The translations under genes were made by a program, and so were the position numbers. Source: Mycolicibacterium hassiacum DSM 44199 (GTDB taxonomy: Bacteria > Actinomycetota > Actinomycetes > Mycobacteriales > Mycobacteriaceae). Taken from it: a stretch of 64,000 nt of DNA. The notes beneath the pieces were generated by a model, which worked only from the letters and a program-made list of their open reading frames with translations, ran no database searches and was not told where the DNA came from. Positions 15,667 through 25,191 of this stretch are shown one piece after another. The DNA lies in contig NZ_LR026975.1 in the NCBI RefSeq assembly GCF_900603025.1, positions 5,205,098 to 5,269,097 of the forward strand. Reading direction: 5' to 3'. The first letter of the stretch is position 1. The number at the start of each line of letters is the position of its first letter.

Positions 15667-16521
15667 ATGGCCGCGCCGTTCGTTCCGCCGCTGCTGGCGC
15701 CGTTCGTCCGGGCCTACAACCGGACGACGCCGCCGATCGCCCGGCTCGGCCACATGCTGGTGTTCTTCGTCCGGGCGTTGGTGGCGGTGCCGTTGGTGCT
15801 GCGCCACTATCGCGCGGAGTTCGTCCGGCTGCTGTCCGATATCGCTTGGGGCAACGGATCCCTGGTGGTAGGCGGCGGTACCGCCGGGGTGGCGGTGGTG
15901 CTGGGGGTGACCGTCGGCGCGCTGGTCGGCATCGAGGGCTACAACTTCCTGGACCTGCTCGGCCTGGGCCCGGCGACCGGCATCATCTCGTCGCTGGTGA
16001 ACACCCGGGAGTTGGCGCCGATCGCGTTGTCGCTGGCGTTCGCCACCCAGGCCGGCTGCCGGTTCACCGCGCAGCTCGGCTCGATGCGCATCGCCGAGGA
16101 GATCGACGCGCTGGAATCGCTGGCGATCCGGCCGATCCCGTATCTGGTGACCACCCGGCTGATGGCGTCGGTGATCGCGGTGATCCCGCTCTACGTGATG
16201 TGCCTGGCGGTCAGCTATCTGACCACCCAGCTCGTGGTGCGGATCATCAGCGGCGGGGCCACCGGTTCGTATCTGCACTACTTCAACCTGATGCTGTCCG
16301 GCCAGGACATCCTCTACTCGCTGCTGAAAGCCGTTGTCTTCGTGTGGATCGCGACGACGATCCAGTGCTACTACGGCTTCTACGCCAGCGGCGGTCCCGA
16401 GGGGGTCGGGGTGGCGGCCGGTCACGCCATGCGGGCCAGCATCACCGTCGTGATCATCGTCAACATGCTGCTGACCATGGCGTTGTGGAACGTCGACGCC
16501 GGGGCGAGGTTCGGGGGCTAG
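15667..16521 (+). CDS. YrbE-type MlaE permease, second of mce operon I
   Basis: The ATG follows the previous stop directly. The 284-residue protein has the YrbEB pattern: SDIAWGNGSLVVGGGTAGVAVV, LVNTRELAPIALSLAFATQAG, CRFTAQLGSMRIAEEIDALE, SLAIRPIPYLVTTRLMASVI and CYYGFYASGGPEGVGVAAGH. It is the partner permease subunit in the plasma membrane. The ATPase (Mkl/MceG) that powers these systems is not encoded in this window, as usual in mycobacteria. The next gene, mceA, starts immediately after its stop. Confidence 0.92.
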   Translation: MAAPFVPPLLAPFVRAYNRTTPPIARLGHMLVFFVRALVAVPLVLRHYRAEFVRLLSDIAWGNGSLVVGGGTAGVAVVLGVTVGALVGIEGYNFLDLLGLGPATGIISSLVNTRELAPIALSLAFATQAGCRFTAQLGSMRIAEEIDALESLAIRPIPYLVTTRLMASVIAVIPLYVMCLAVSYLTTQLVVRIISGGATGSYLHYFNLMLSGQDILYSLLKAVVFVWIATTIQCYYGFYASGGPEGVGVAAGHAMRASITVVIIVNMLLTMALWNVDAGARFGG

Positions 16522-18084
16522 ATGGCGAACTCGTTCGATCTGGACGGCCGGGGGCCCAGCGATCGGCAGCTGCTGGCCGGCGGGGTGGCGGTCATCGTTG
16601 TGCTCGCGGTGATCTCGACCTTCCTGCTGGTCAAGGCGACGGGCCGGTTGGACCCGTTCGTGCGGGTGGTCGCCGACCTCGTCAACGTCGGTGACGGGCT
16701 GCCGCAACGGTCGGACGTGAAGTACCACGGGGTGCTGGTCGGCCATGTCGAGAGCGTCACCCCGGCCGCACACGGTAACCCCAACTACGTCCACATCAAC
16801 CTCGACCGTCACTACGCCCGGTCGATTCCGGCGTCGGTGACCGCGCGGGTGGTGCCCAGCAACGTGTTCGCGGTGTCGTCGGTGCAGCTCGTCGACCGCC
16901 CCGCAGCCGATCCGGCCGATGCGGGGCCGATCCGGCCGGGTGCGCACATCCCGGAGGACACCGAACTGCCCACGGTGTTGTTCCAGACCACGATCAGCAA
17001 GCTGCGCGACATCCTGGCCGCCACCGGCCGCGGCCGTGAGGACCGCACCATCGGCATCCTGGCCGCGGTCAACGCGGCCACCGAGAACCGGCGCACCGAG
17101 TTGCTCACCGCCGGTGCGCAATTGGACCGCCTCATCGGCGAGATCGACTCCATCGTCGCCACCGATCCGGGGCCGACGACGGTGTCCTCACTGATCGCGG
17201 CGGCCCGGGGCCTGCAGCAGACCGCGCCGGAACTGCTCAACGCGCTGCATCAGGCGGTCGAGCCGATGCAGACCCTGGTGCGGCAGCGCGCCCAGCTCGA
17301 TGCGCTGATCTCCGGCACGCTGCACACCAGCGCGACCACCCACACCGCGCTGGCCAACCACACCGACCGGATGGTGCAGATCACCACGGAGATGACCCCG
17401 GTCATCGGGGTGCTCGCCGACACCTCACACCACTGGCTGCCGGCCTTCGTCAAGCTGAACGGGTTGTCCGACAAGTTCTTCCAGGAGGTGTGGCGCCCGG
17501 AGCGCGATGTCGGCAACATGCGGATGAACTTCTCGTTCACCCCGTCCTACACCTACACCCGGGCCGACTGCCCGCGTTACGGCGAGCTGAAGGGACCGAG
17601 CTGCTACACCGCTCCGCTGGTGGTGACCCGTCCCTCGCTGCCGGATGTGCTGCTGCCGCAGAACTATCAGCCACCGAAGGACCTGGCGCCGCCGCCGGGC
17701 ACCGTGCTGGGCGAGAGCGGAAACCTGATCGCGGTCGGGCCGCCGCTGGTCAACCCGAACCCGAGCCTGGCGGACCCGAATCCGCCGCTGCCGCCGGGCA
17801 TGTCACCCGCACCGCCGGTGCCGGGCACGGCGAACCCGGACCTGGCGCCGATACCGCCGCCACCGGCGATCCTGTCGCCGGCGGCGCCGGTCGCACCGAA
17901 CCCGAACAAGCCGCGGCCGCCCGCGGTCGAGCCGCCGCCCCCGGTGCCGACGACCTTCTCGGCCGCGATCGCACCGGTCTCCGGGCCGGCCGCCGAGTCC
18001 GTCCGGCGCGCGGGTTCGGTGACGCAGCTGTTGCTCGGGCCCGAGGACCCGGCAGCCGAGAACGGGGGAGAGGAGCCGCGATGA
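16522..18084 (+). CDS. MCE family protein MceA, operon I
   Basis: This 520-residue protein has one N-terminal membrane anchor (about residues 12-34), an MCE domain (VRVVADLVNVGDGLPQRSDV then VKYHGVLVGHVESVTP) and a long helical region. The C-terminal 150 residues are Pro/Ala-rich. YTRADCPRYGELKGPSC is the Cys-containing motif typical of mycobacterial MceA. MceA-F assemble as hexamers forming a hydrophobic tunnel across the periplasm that delivers lipids to the permease. Its stop overlaps the ATG of mceB (ATGA). Confidence 0.9.
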   Translation: MANSFDLDGRGPSDRQLLAGGVAVIVVLAVISTFLLVKATGRLDPFVRVVADLVNVGDGLPQRSDVKYHGVLVGHVESVTPAAHGNPNYVHINLDRHYARSIPASVTARVVPSNVFAVSSVQLVDRPAADPADAGPIRPGAHIPEDTELPTVLFQTTISKLRDILAATGRGREDRTIGILAAVNAATENRRTELLTAGAQLDRLIGEIDSIVATDPGPTTVSSLIAAARGLQQTAPELLNALHQAVEPMQTLVRQRAQLDALISGTLHTSATTHTALANHTDRMVQITTEMTPVIGVLADTSHHWLPAFVKLNGLSDKFFQEVWRPERDVGNMRMNFSFTPSYTYTRADCPRYGELKGPSCYTAPLVVTRPSLPDVLLPQNYQPPKDLAPPPGTVLGESGNLIAVGPPLVNPNPSLADPNPPLPPGMSPAPPVPGTANPDLAPIPPPPAILSPAAPVAPNPNKPRPPAVEPPPPVPTTFSAAIAPVSGPAAESVRRAGSVTQLLLGPEDPAAENGGEEPR

Positions 18085-19136
18085 GATCGCGTGGTGCGCT
18101 GATCGGGCTGTCGCTGTTCATGGTCGTCGCGGTGGCGCTGACCTGGCTGGTCTACGTGACGCTGCGACGCGACGTGACCGGGCCGACGGTGCCGTACTCG
18201 GCGATCTTCACCGATGTGTTCGGGCTGCGTGAAGGCGACGACGTGCGGATGGCCGGGGTACGGGTCGGCCGGGTGGAACGCATTGAGCTGCAGGGCAAAT
18301 ACGCCAAGGTCGACTTCGTCGTGCAGGCCGACCAGCAGGTGCTGGGCAACACCGTGGCGTCGGTGACCTACCAGAACATCGTCGGTCAGCGCTATCTCGG
18401 GCTGTCGTTGGGCAATCTGGGCGATCCGCACCCGTTGCAACCCGGCAGCACCATCCCGGTCGAACAGACCGATCCGTCCTTCGACGTCGGCACCCTGCTC
18501 AACGGCTACGAACCCTTGTTCTCGGTGCTCGACCCCAAGCACGCCGACAACCTCACCAAGGGCGTGATCGAATCCCTGCAGGGCGACGAGGGGTCGATCA
18601 CCGCGCTGGTCGACCAGACCGCCCAGCTGACCGAGGCGTTCGCCGGCAAGGACGAGGAACTCGGCGCGGTGATCACCGATCTCAACCTGGTGGTGGCCAA
18701 CCTGGCCCGGCACAACGACGACCTCGACCACATCGTCGACCAGGCCCGGACGGTGGTGACCACGTTCGACGCGCGGCGCAACCAGCTGATCGACTCGATG
18801 GGGTCGATGGCGAAGGTGATCCGTCAACTGTCGGAGATCTCGGACGAGGTCTACCTGCCGCTGAACGAGATGGTGCAGCGGGAACCGGGGTTCGCCAAGC
18901 ACATGCTCGGCATCGAACCGCAGCTGGCGTTCGTCGGCGCCAATCTGCCGTTGATGCTCAAGGGATTCGCCCGCGTCACCGGCGAGGGCACCTACGCCAA
19001 CGCCTACGCCTGCAACCTCGACGGCACCGCGTTCTTCCCCGGCCTCAACGACGTGACCCCGATCATCGTCGCGGCGGCCACGCCCGGCAACAAAGCCCAG
19101 TACACCCCGAAGTGCAGGAACCTGGCCAATGGCTGA
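18081..19136 (+). CDS. MCE family protein MceB, operon I
   Basis: The protein has 351 residues, starting MRSRGALIGLSLFMVVAVAL with a membrane anchor. The MCE domain shows AIFTDVFGLREGDDVRMAGV and RVGRVERIELQG, and then the conserved ASVTYQNIVGQRYLGLSLG. The middle is alpha-helical (NLARHNDDLDHIVDQARTVV). The ATG overlaps the mceA stop and its own stop overlaps the mceC start, so the genes are co-translated. It is one of the six tunnel subunits. Confidence 0.9.
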   Translation: MRSRGALIGLSLFMVVAVALTWLVYVTLRRDVTGPTVPYSAIFTDVFGLREGDDVRMAGVRVGRVERIELQGKYAKVDFVVQADQQVLGNTVASVTYQNIVGQRYLGLSLGNLGDPHPLQPGSTIPVEQTDPSFDVGTLLNGYEPLFSVLDPKHADNLTKGVIESLQGDEGSITALVDQTAQLTEAFAGKDEELGAVITDLNLVVANLARHNDDLDHIVDQARTVVTTFDARRNQLIDSMGSMAKVIRQLSEISDEVYLPLNEMVQREPGFAKHMLGIEPQLAFVGANLPLMLKGFARVTGEGTYANAYACNLDGTAFFPGLNDVTPIIVAAATPGNKAQYTPKCRNLANG

Positions 19137-20175
19137 CACGGCACGAAAGACTCGGAAGACCCGGCGCCCGCTGGAGTCCTACAGCAAGACCACGCTCGGC
19201 GTCGCCGCCGTCGCGGTGGTCGCGGTGCTGGTCGGCGCCATGCTGCTGATCAAGGCGGCCGGGATCGGTTACACGCAGTACACCGCCCGCTTCGCGCAGG
19301 CCGCGGCGCTGCAACCGGGCAACCCGATCACCGTTGCCGGAATCCCGGTCGGCGAGGTGCTGAGCTTGAGGCTCAACGGCGACCACGTCGAGGCGAAGCT
19401 GAAGGTGCGCGACGACGTGCAGCTCGGCAAGGACTCGCGTGCGGTCATCAAGATCACCACGATCCTCGGGTCGCGCTATCTGGCGCTCTACCCGGAGGGC
19501 CCGGGATCGTTGCCGGACAAGACCTTCGACCTCAACCACACCGAGGTGCCCTACGACCTGCAGGAGGCGTTGGCCGACGTGACCACCACCTACGAGCAGG
19601 TCGACTCCGACCAGTTCGCGCAGTCGCTGGCGGTGCTCGGCAACCAGCTCAAGACCCTGCCGCCGGTGGTGCCGCAGGCGCTGGAGAACACCCACACGCT
19701 GTCGGCGATCATCGCGCAGCGCCGCGACCAGCTCGGCGAGCTGCTCAAGACCACCGAGCTGGTCAGCAGCACGCTGCGCCGTCAGCAGGCGAACCTCGGC
19801 AACCTGGTCAACCAGGGCAACGAGCTGCTGGGGGAGTTCGTCGCCCGGCGGGCCACCTTCCACGCCATGATGGACGCGCTCACCGTTCTGGTGCAGCGGC
19901 TGAGCGACATCGTCATCGACGACCGCCCCGAACTCGAGGAGCTGTTGAGCAACCTGCGGGAGTTGTCCGGGCTGCTGGCGCACAACGACGGCATGCTGCG
20001 CAGCATCCTGCAGACCGCACCGATCGTGGTCCGCCAGATCGCCAACATGACCGGCACCGGCAACGCGATCGACTTCAACGCCTCCGCCGGTCTGCTGGTC
20101 GACTCGTGGATGTGTGCGATCAGCGGTCGGGCCAAACAGTTCGGCATGATCCAGTACTTCCAGGACTGCAAATGA
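19129..20175 (+). CDS. MCE family protein MceC, operon I
   Basis: This 348-residue subunit begins with a basic segment and a membrane anchor (VAAVAVVAVLVGAMLLIKAAG). The MCE domain reads ARFAQAAALQPGNPITVAGI then PVGEVLSLRLNGDHVEAKL. The family's C-terminal block is present: NAIDFNASAGLLVDSWMCAI then SGRAKQFGMIQYFQDC. It overlaps mceB by eight bases and mceD by four. No damage is visible in this gene. Confidence 0.9.
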   Translation: MADTARKTRKTRRPLESYSKTTLGVAAVAVVAVLVGAMLLIKAAGIGYTQYTARFAQAAALQPGNPITVAGIPVGEVLSLRLNGDHVEAKLKVRDDVQLGKDSRAVIKITTILGSRYLALYPEGPGSLPDKTFDLNHTEVPYDLQEALADVTTTYEQVDSDQFAQSLAVLGNQLKTLPPVVPQALENTHTLSAIIAQRRDQLGELLKTTELVSSTLRRQQANLGNLVNQGNELLGEFVARRATFHAMMDALTVLVQRLSDIVIDDRPELEELLSNLRELSGLLAHNDGMLRSILQTAPIVVRQIANMTGTGNAIDFNASAGLLVDSWMCAISGRAKQFGMIQYFQDCK

Positions 20176-21293
20176 TGCGCAACGCCAGAACCCGGGTCGT
20201 CACACTGGCCGTCGCCGCGCTGGTGGCCGCCGCCGCGGTCCTCGCCGTCGTGGTGAAATACGCCAAGGACGAACTCGACACGATCACGGTGACCGCCCAG
20301 TTCGACAGCGCTTCCGGGCTTTACGTGGGCAACGTGGTCGCGGTGCTCGGCATGCCGGTCGGCAAGGTCACCGAGATCATCCCGAAGACCGGCTACGTCG
20401 AGGTCAAGTTCACCGTCGACAAGGACGTCAAGGTGCCCGCCGACGTGCAGGCGGTCACCGTCTCCAACTCGATCCTCACCGACCGCCAGATCGAGCTGAC
20501 CCCGCCGTACTCCGGCGGCCCGACACTGCAGAACAACGCCACCATCGGACGTAACCGCACCCACACCCCGGTCGAATTCGCCCGGGTGCTCGACGTTTTG
20601 GACAAGCTCGCGGTGTCGCTGCGCGGTGACGGCAAGGGCGGTGGGCCGATCGCCGATGTGATCAACGCGAGTGCGCAGATCGTCGACGGCCAGGGGCAGG
20701 CGATGAAGGACGCGCTCGGCGAGCTGTCGAACGCGTTGCGACTGTCGGCCGACCGCGGTGAGGTCACCCGCGACCAGCTCACCACCATCGTGCGCAACGT
20801 CAGCTCGCTGGCCGAGGCGGCCGCCCGCAACGACGAGCTGCTGCGCGAATTCGGCTCCACGGTGCGGGCGATGAGCCAGATCCTCGCCGACGAGGACCTC
20901 GGCAGCGGCACCACCGGCCGCCGGATCAACGAGGTGCTCAGCCACGCCGGCGAGGTGCTGTCCACGCACCGGGAGACGATCAAGGACCTGATCGCCAACG
21001 GTGACGTCGTGCTCGACGCCGTGATCGATCACGAGCGCGACATCAAGGAGCTGCTCGACGTCACCCCGATGACCCTGGACAACCTCTACAACGTGGCCGA
21101 CCAGAAGAACGGCGCGCTGCGGGTGAAGGTGGTCACCGACAAGGTGCTGTTCGACAACCAACTCATCAAGGAGGTCTGCAACATCATGGGCCTGCGCCAG
21201 TTGGGTTGCAGCACCGGGACGTTGCAGGACTTCGGGCCGGACTTCGGTCTGACCCACATGTTGGAGGGCCTGGCGGCGATGGGGCAGAAGTGA
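20172..21293 (+). CDS. MCE family protein MceD, operon I
   Basis: The product has 373 residues, with a membrane anchor at about residues 9-29. Its MCE domain reads AQFDSASGLYVGNVVAVLGM then PVGKVTEIIPKTGYVEVKF. The VSNSILTDRQIELTPPYSGG block and the C-terminal MGLRQLGCSTGTLQDFGPDF are characteristic of MceD. The ATG at 20172 overlaps the mceC stop. Its stop TGA (21291-21293) shares a base with the ATG of the damaged mceE. Confidence 0.9.
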   Translation: MMRNARTRVVTLAVAALVAAAAVLAVVVKYAKDELDTITVTAQFDSASGLYVGNVVAVLGMPVGKVTEIIPKTGYVEVKFTVDKDVKVPADVQAVTVSNSILTDRQIELTPPYSGGPTLQNNATIGRNRTHTPVEFARVLDVLDKLAVSLRGDGKGGGPIADVINASAQIVDGQGQAMKDALGELSNALRLSADRGEVTRDQLTTIVRNVSSLAEAAARNDELLREFGSTVRAMSQILADEDLGSGTTGRRINEVLSHAGEVLSTHRETIKDLIANGDVVLDAVIDHERDIKELLDVTPMTLDNLYNVADQKNGALRVKVVTDKVLFDNQLIKEVCNIMGLRQLGCSTGTLQDFGPDFGLTHMLEGLAAMGQK

Positions 21294-22578
21294 TGAGCGG
21301 GTCGCGGTTTCGACGGGCGGTGCCGGCCCTGGTGGCGGTCGGCTGCCTGGTCACCGGTTGTGCCACCAACGGTCTGGCGAGCCTGCCGCTGCCCGCTCCC
21401 GGGGTCGGCTCGGGCGGCTACCGGCTGACCGCCGAGTTCACCAACCCGCTGAACCTGCCGGCGAACGCCAAGGTCAAGCTGGCGGGCGCGGACGTCGGCC
21501 AGGTCGAGTCGATGGTGGCGCACAACTATCTCGCGGTGACCACGCTGCGCATCATGGACGGGGTGCAGCTGCCGGTCGGCAGCACCGCCGAGTTGCGCTC
21601 GGCCACCCGCGCGGCGACGTGTTCGTGGCGCTCAAGCCGCCCGCCGACGTCGCGCCGGGCACGCCGATGCTGCGCGACGGCGACGTCATCGGCAAGGACC
21701 ACACCAAGGCGGCGGCCACCGTGGAGTCGGTGCTGGCGTCGGCGGCGATCCTGGTCAACGGCGGCGCGGTGCGGAACTTCACCAACATCGTCAACGGGTT
21801 GGGTAAGGCCACCGGCGACGAGGGCAAGGCATTCGGCCACCTGATCCGCAAGACCAACGCCACGCTGGCGAAACTCAACGCGCGCTCGGCGGAGATCTCC
21901 ACCGCGATGACCGAGACGTCGCGGCTGACCCGCGAGATCGCCGCCAAGAACGACGTGCTCGCCGACGTGATGGCGCAGGCGCGCCCGGCCACCGACACGC
22001 TTGCCGCGCACGCCACCGAGGTCGCCGATCTCATCGAGCGGTTCGGCGCGATCTCCGAGCTGGCCCGCAGGTTCCCGTCGATCGCCGGCAACGACACCAG
22101 TGGGCGCAGCGTGATCGCCGACGCCAACACCATCGCCAAGGCCTGGAACGATGTCGCGCTGGAGCCGAACGCGACACTGTATTCGCTCAACCGGCTGATT
22201 CCGCCGTTCATCAAGACGATGAGCGGCGGTGCGGTCGCGCTGGACGCCAGCGTCGACCGGTTGGTGCTCGGCCACATCCCCGACATCGGCTTCGCCGGTG
22301 ATCCGGGCCTGCACGGGCCGAAGTGGAGCGACTGGCATCACCTGGTCGGCACCCTGCAGTACACGCTGTTCCGGTTGCAGGAGCGCGTCGTCGGCCGGGG
22401 CCCGAATGTGCCGCAGCTGCCGGTGATTCCGAGCCCCACCGAACCGGGCGAGATCATCCCGGCGCCGGCGGCCGCGCCAACCCCGGCGCCCGACGCGCCG
22501 CACCGCCCGGCGCCCGACGCGCCGCACGGCCCGGCGCCGGCCGCGCCCGGCCCGGCGCCCGAAGAGGGGCCGCGATGA
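21293..22578 (+). pseudogene. Mce lipoprotein MceE, operon I, one-base frameshift
   Basis: The gene starts ATG at 21293 with a lipoprotein signal (LVAVGCLVTGCATNG; Cys at about residue 21) and an MCE domain (FTNPLNLPANAKVKLAGADV then GQVESMVAHNYLAVTTLRI). At ELRSAT the expected PxGDVFVAL is reached only by changing frame: the text GCCACCCGCGCGGCGAC lacks one C in the run at 21606-21608. The second frame then continues intact from GDVFVALKPPADVAPGTPM to a Pro/Ala-rich C-terminus ending at 22578. Uncorrected, translation ends at 21844. It is either a recent loss or a sequencing error in a C-run; the rest of the reading frame is undamaged. Confidence 0.85.
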
Positions 22579-23585
22579 TCTCCGCGATCGCCGACCGCGT
22601 CGTCGCGATCGTCCGGTACGGTTACCGGCGCCGCGCGTCGCTGTCGACGCTCGGGCTGGTGCTGATGCTGGTGGTCGCCACCGGTTACCTGATGTTCGGT
22701 GCGCTGCAGGCGAACCCGTTCGCGTCGAGTTACCGGGTCACCATCGCGCTGCCGGAGTCCGGCGGGCTGCTGCCCAACCAGGACGTGACGCTGCGCGGGG
22801 TGCCGATCGGCCGGGTGGAACGCCTCGATATCACCCCGAACGGGGTCGACGCCGTGGTCAGCATCGACTCGACGGTGCGGATCCCGCAATCCGCTGCGGT
22901 GCGGGTGTCCGGGTTGTCGCCGGCCGGGGAGCAGTACATAGACTTCGTCCCGTCCGGCGACGACGATGCCGGCCCGTATCTGGCCGACGGCGCCCGCGTG
23001 GGTGAGGGCACCGCCACCGTCCCGGTGACCCTCGCCGAGTTGCTGGCCAACGCCGACGGAGCGCTGGCCCAGGCCGACACCGCCAAACTCGAACTCATCC
23101 GCCGCGAGCTGAGCCTCAGCCCGGCCGGGCCGCAGAAGCTCAAGGACATCATCGACGGCGGCACCTTCCTGCTGTCCACGCTGGATTCGGTGCTCCCCGA
23201 GACCAGTTCGCTGCTGCGAACCAGCCGCGTGGTGTTCACGCTGATCGACGACAAGAACGCCGGCCTGGCGGTCGCCGCGGACAACCTCGACGAGACGTTC
23301 ACCGGCATCGACCGGATGAAAGAGGGCTATCGGCGGCTGACCGACCAGACCCCCGGCGTGCTGGAGCACATCGACGCGCTGTTCGCCGACAACTCCGACA
23401 CCATGGTGCAGCTGCTGGGCAACCTGACCACCACGTCGCGGCTGCTGTATCTGCGCACGCGCGTGTGCTCACCAGCATCGACTCCGACAGGGTCGACGAG
23501 AACTTCGACGCCGTCCTCGACGGGGCGACCGGCGAGTTCAAGGACATGTACTCGCAGTCCAGCGCCGAGCTGCGCCAGCTGCTGA
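22575..23585 (+). pseudogene. MCE protein MceF, operon I, 3' end deleted
   Basis: The reading starts normally (membrane anchor, then VTIALPESGGLLPNQDVTLR and GVPIGRVERLDITPNGVDAV) and stays MceF-like through FADNSDTMVQLLGNLTTTSR, residue about 290. In operon II the same point is followed by about 120 further MceF residues. Here the frame changes character after LLYLR (about 23455) and runs through the mas gene in the wrong frame to a stop at 23585. A deletion has removed the mceF 3' end and the mas 5' end. The truncated product of about 336 residues, with an alien tail, is unlikely to work normally. Confidence 0.85.
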
Positions 23586-23791
23586 TCGACAACAAGGCCA
23601 AGGCCCACGGCGTGGTGCTGGAATCGGCGGTGCAGTCGGCGACCAAGGACAAGGTCGTGGTGCTGTTGTTCGTCGACCAGTCGGTGTCGAACACCAAGGT
23701 GCCCGACCCGCGGATCGACCGCAGCCGCATCAAGATGACCATGGAGTACGTCGACGGTCGTTGGCGCGCAAGCAAAGTCGAGTTGCCGTGA
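23456..23791 (+). pseudogene. Remnant of Mce-associated membrane protein gene (mas)
   Basis: The frame gives VLTSIDSDRVDENFDAVLDG then ATGEFKDMYSQSSAELRQLL, and ends with TMEYVDGRWRASKVELP and TGA at 23789-23791. This aligns closely with residues about 87-193 of the intact homologue at 55219-55800 (LTSVDSAHLDENFEAVLDGA and so on). The N-terminal region with the membrane anchor is gone, lost in the deletion that joined this gene to mceF about 23455. A GTG at 23465 is in frame but would give only a soluble fragment without an anchor. Confidence 0.8.
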
Positions 23792-23808
23792 CGGATCGGA
23801 GGATCTCG

Positions 23809-24597
23809 ATGCGCCTGGGAAAGCTGTTGGTGGCCGCCGTTCCCGTCGCGGCCGCGCTGCTCACGGTGCCGGTGGCGCAGGCGTCGGCACCGACGTTCTG
23901 CGGCGAGATCGGCGGTCAGTGGGACGGCCAGTACTGCCGCACCAGCGTGGAATCGGTGCGCAAGGCCACCCGCGACATCAAGATCGCGATCCCGGGCGAT
24001 CTCGTCGACAACCCGACCACCGGGCCGGTGATCCGCGACTACCTGGCCACCCTGATGAACAACTGGCGCACCGCGGCCGCCAACATGGTTGCCGACAGCT
24101 GGGGCGAGGAAAACTACCAGGTGTTCCGCCGCGGCGATGTGCTCAGCGTGGTGTTCCACGAGACCTACCACGCCGACGGCCCGGACTTCAACAACGCCTA
24201 CCGCACCTTCACCTTCGACATGGCCGGCGGTCGGCGGCTGATGCTCGCCGATCTGGTCAAGCCCGGTCTCGATCCGCTGGTCGAGATCCCGCCGCTGGCC
24301 CGGCCTTACATCGAGCAGGCCCTCGACGCGGCGCCACCGCCGCACCAGCCCCGCAGCTACCCGTTCTTCTTCGAACGCTGGACCCCCGACAAGGTCTACT
24401 CCGGCGCCTACAAGGCGTGGGCGCTCAACGGTGACGAACTGATCATCTGGATGCCCGACTATCCGGTGGCCCACGACCGGCCCGTCGATTTCACCCCCGG
24501 CATCATGCAGTGGTCGATGGACGGCGGCACCGTGCAGGCGCACATCCCGCTGTCGGCGCTGGCGCCTATCCTGCGACCCGAATTCGGCGGCAGCTGA
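23809..24597 (+). CDS. Secreted RsiV/DUF3298-like Mce-associated protein
   Basis: This 262-residue protein has a signal peptide (LLVAAVPVAAALLTVPVAQASA) and two early Cys residues (FCGEIGG, YCRTSV). The body matches RsiV/DUF3298-type proteins: VLSVVFHETYHADGPDFNNA, YRTFTFDMAGGRRLMLADLV and WALNGDELIIWMPDYPVAHD. A GGAGG at 23798-23802 sits six bases before the ATG at 23809. A distant homologue follows mas in operon II (55797-56543), so the protein appears to be a standard accessory of these mce operons. Its role at the cell envelope is unknown. Confidence 0.8.
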   Translation: MRLGKLLVAAVPVAAALLTVPVAQASAPTFCGEIGGQWDGQYCRTSVESVRKATRDIKIAIPGDLVDNPTTGPVIRDYLATLMNNWRTAAANMVADSWGEENYQVFRRGDVLSVVFHETYHADGPDFNNAYRTFTFDMAGGRRLMLADLVKPGLDPLVEIPPLARPYIEQALDAAPPPHQPRSYPFFFERWTPDKVYSGAYKAWALNGDELIIWMPDYPVAHDRPVDFTPGIMQWSMDGGTVQAHIPLSALAPILRPEFGGS

Positions 24598-24599
24598 CC

Positions 24600-25175
24600 A
24601 TGTTCCGCATCATCACCACGATCGCCGCGGCGCTGCTGGTGTTCGCGCCGGCCGCCCGCGCCGACGAGCTCGCGGTGCCTACCCTGCCGGTGTTCACCCC
24701 GCACGAGTCGGCCTGGCAACCCGACGACACGGTGTTCCCGTACAACCTGTGGCGGATCCGCGTCACCCCCGAGCAGGTGGTCGCGATGCGCGACGCCTGC
24801 CAGTGGTTCAACGCCCAGTACGACCAGCTGCGCGACCAGATCTACGGGTTCCAGTACTTCCTCGCCGACAACCGCGACAACTGGTCGGCGCCCGGCGTGA
24901 CACAGGCCGGCGACACCGTCGCCGCCAACCTCGACCAGGTCGCGGCGTTCCTCGATCCGCGGGTGCACACCCTGTTCATCGTCAACTACCCGGACCAGAG
25001 CGAGTATTCGCCGGTGTTCCACGGGGATTCGATGTACCGGCTGTGGTTCCAGTACACCCAGATCAGCGACAAGATCAGAAAGCGGCTGCCGTCCGGGCAG
25101 ATCAACGCCAACATCGCGACCGCCAACGTCTACGGCAGCGTGATCCGCGACTCCGGGGTGTGCGCCGGGGCGTGA
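24600..25175 (+). CDS. Secreted protein of unknown function downstream of mce operon I
   Basis: The 191-residue product has a cleavable signal peptide (MFRIITTIAAALLVFAPAARADE). The mature part has paired aromatic-rich segments (FPYNLWRIRVTPEQVVAMRD then CQWFNAQYDQLRDQIYGFQY) and ends DSGVCAGA. The two Cys residues may form a disulfide. The ATG starts two bases after the preceding stop, so it is in the same operon. I do not recognise the family; context suggests an envelope accessory of the Mce system. Confidence 0.75.
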   Translation: MFRIITTIAAALLVFAPAARADELAVPTLPVFTPHESAWQPDDTVFPYNLWRIRVTPEQVVAMRDACQWFNAQYDQLRDQIYGFQYFLADNRDNWSAPGVTQAGDTVAANLDQVAAFLDPRVHTLFIVNYPDQSEYSPVFHGDSMYRLWFQYTQISDKIRKRLPSGQINANIATANVYGSVIRDSGVCAGA

Positions 25176-25191
25176 GCGTAGATTGGCCGGC

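Noticed and set aside
14806..17121. A 771-codon minus-strand open frame opposite yrbE/mceA of operon I
   Set aside because: It is rich in His/Asp/Arg/Gln with no domain pattern, and it mirrors clearly coding plus-strand genes.
18081..21293. Frameshifts in other operon I mce genes
   Set aside because: mceB, mceC and mceD read through cleanly with all family blocks; damage is limited to mceE, mceF and mas.
22480..22575. Repeated Ala-Pro-rich codons at the end of mceE (operon I)
   Set aside because: Low-complexity Pro/Ala tails are normal in MceA and MceE proteins, and the DNA repeat is imperfect.
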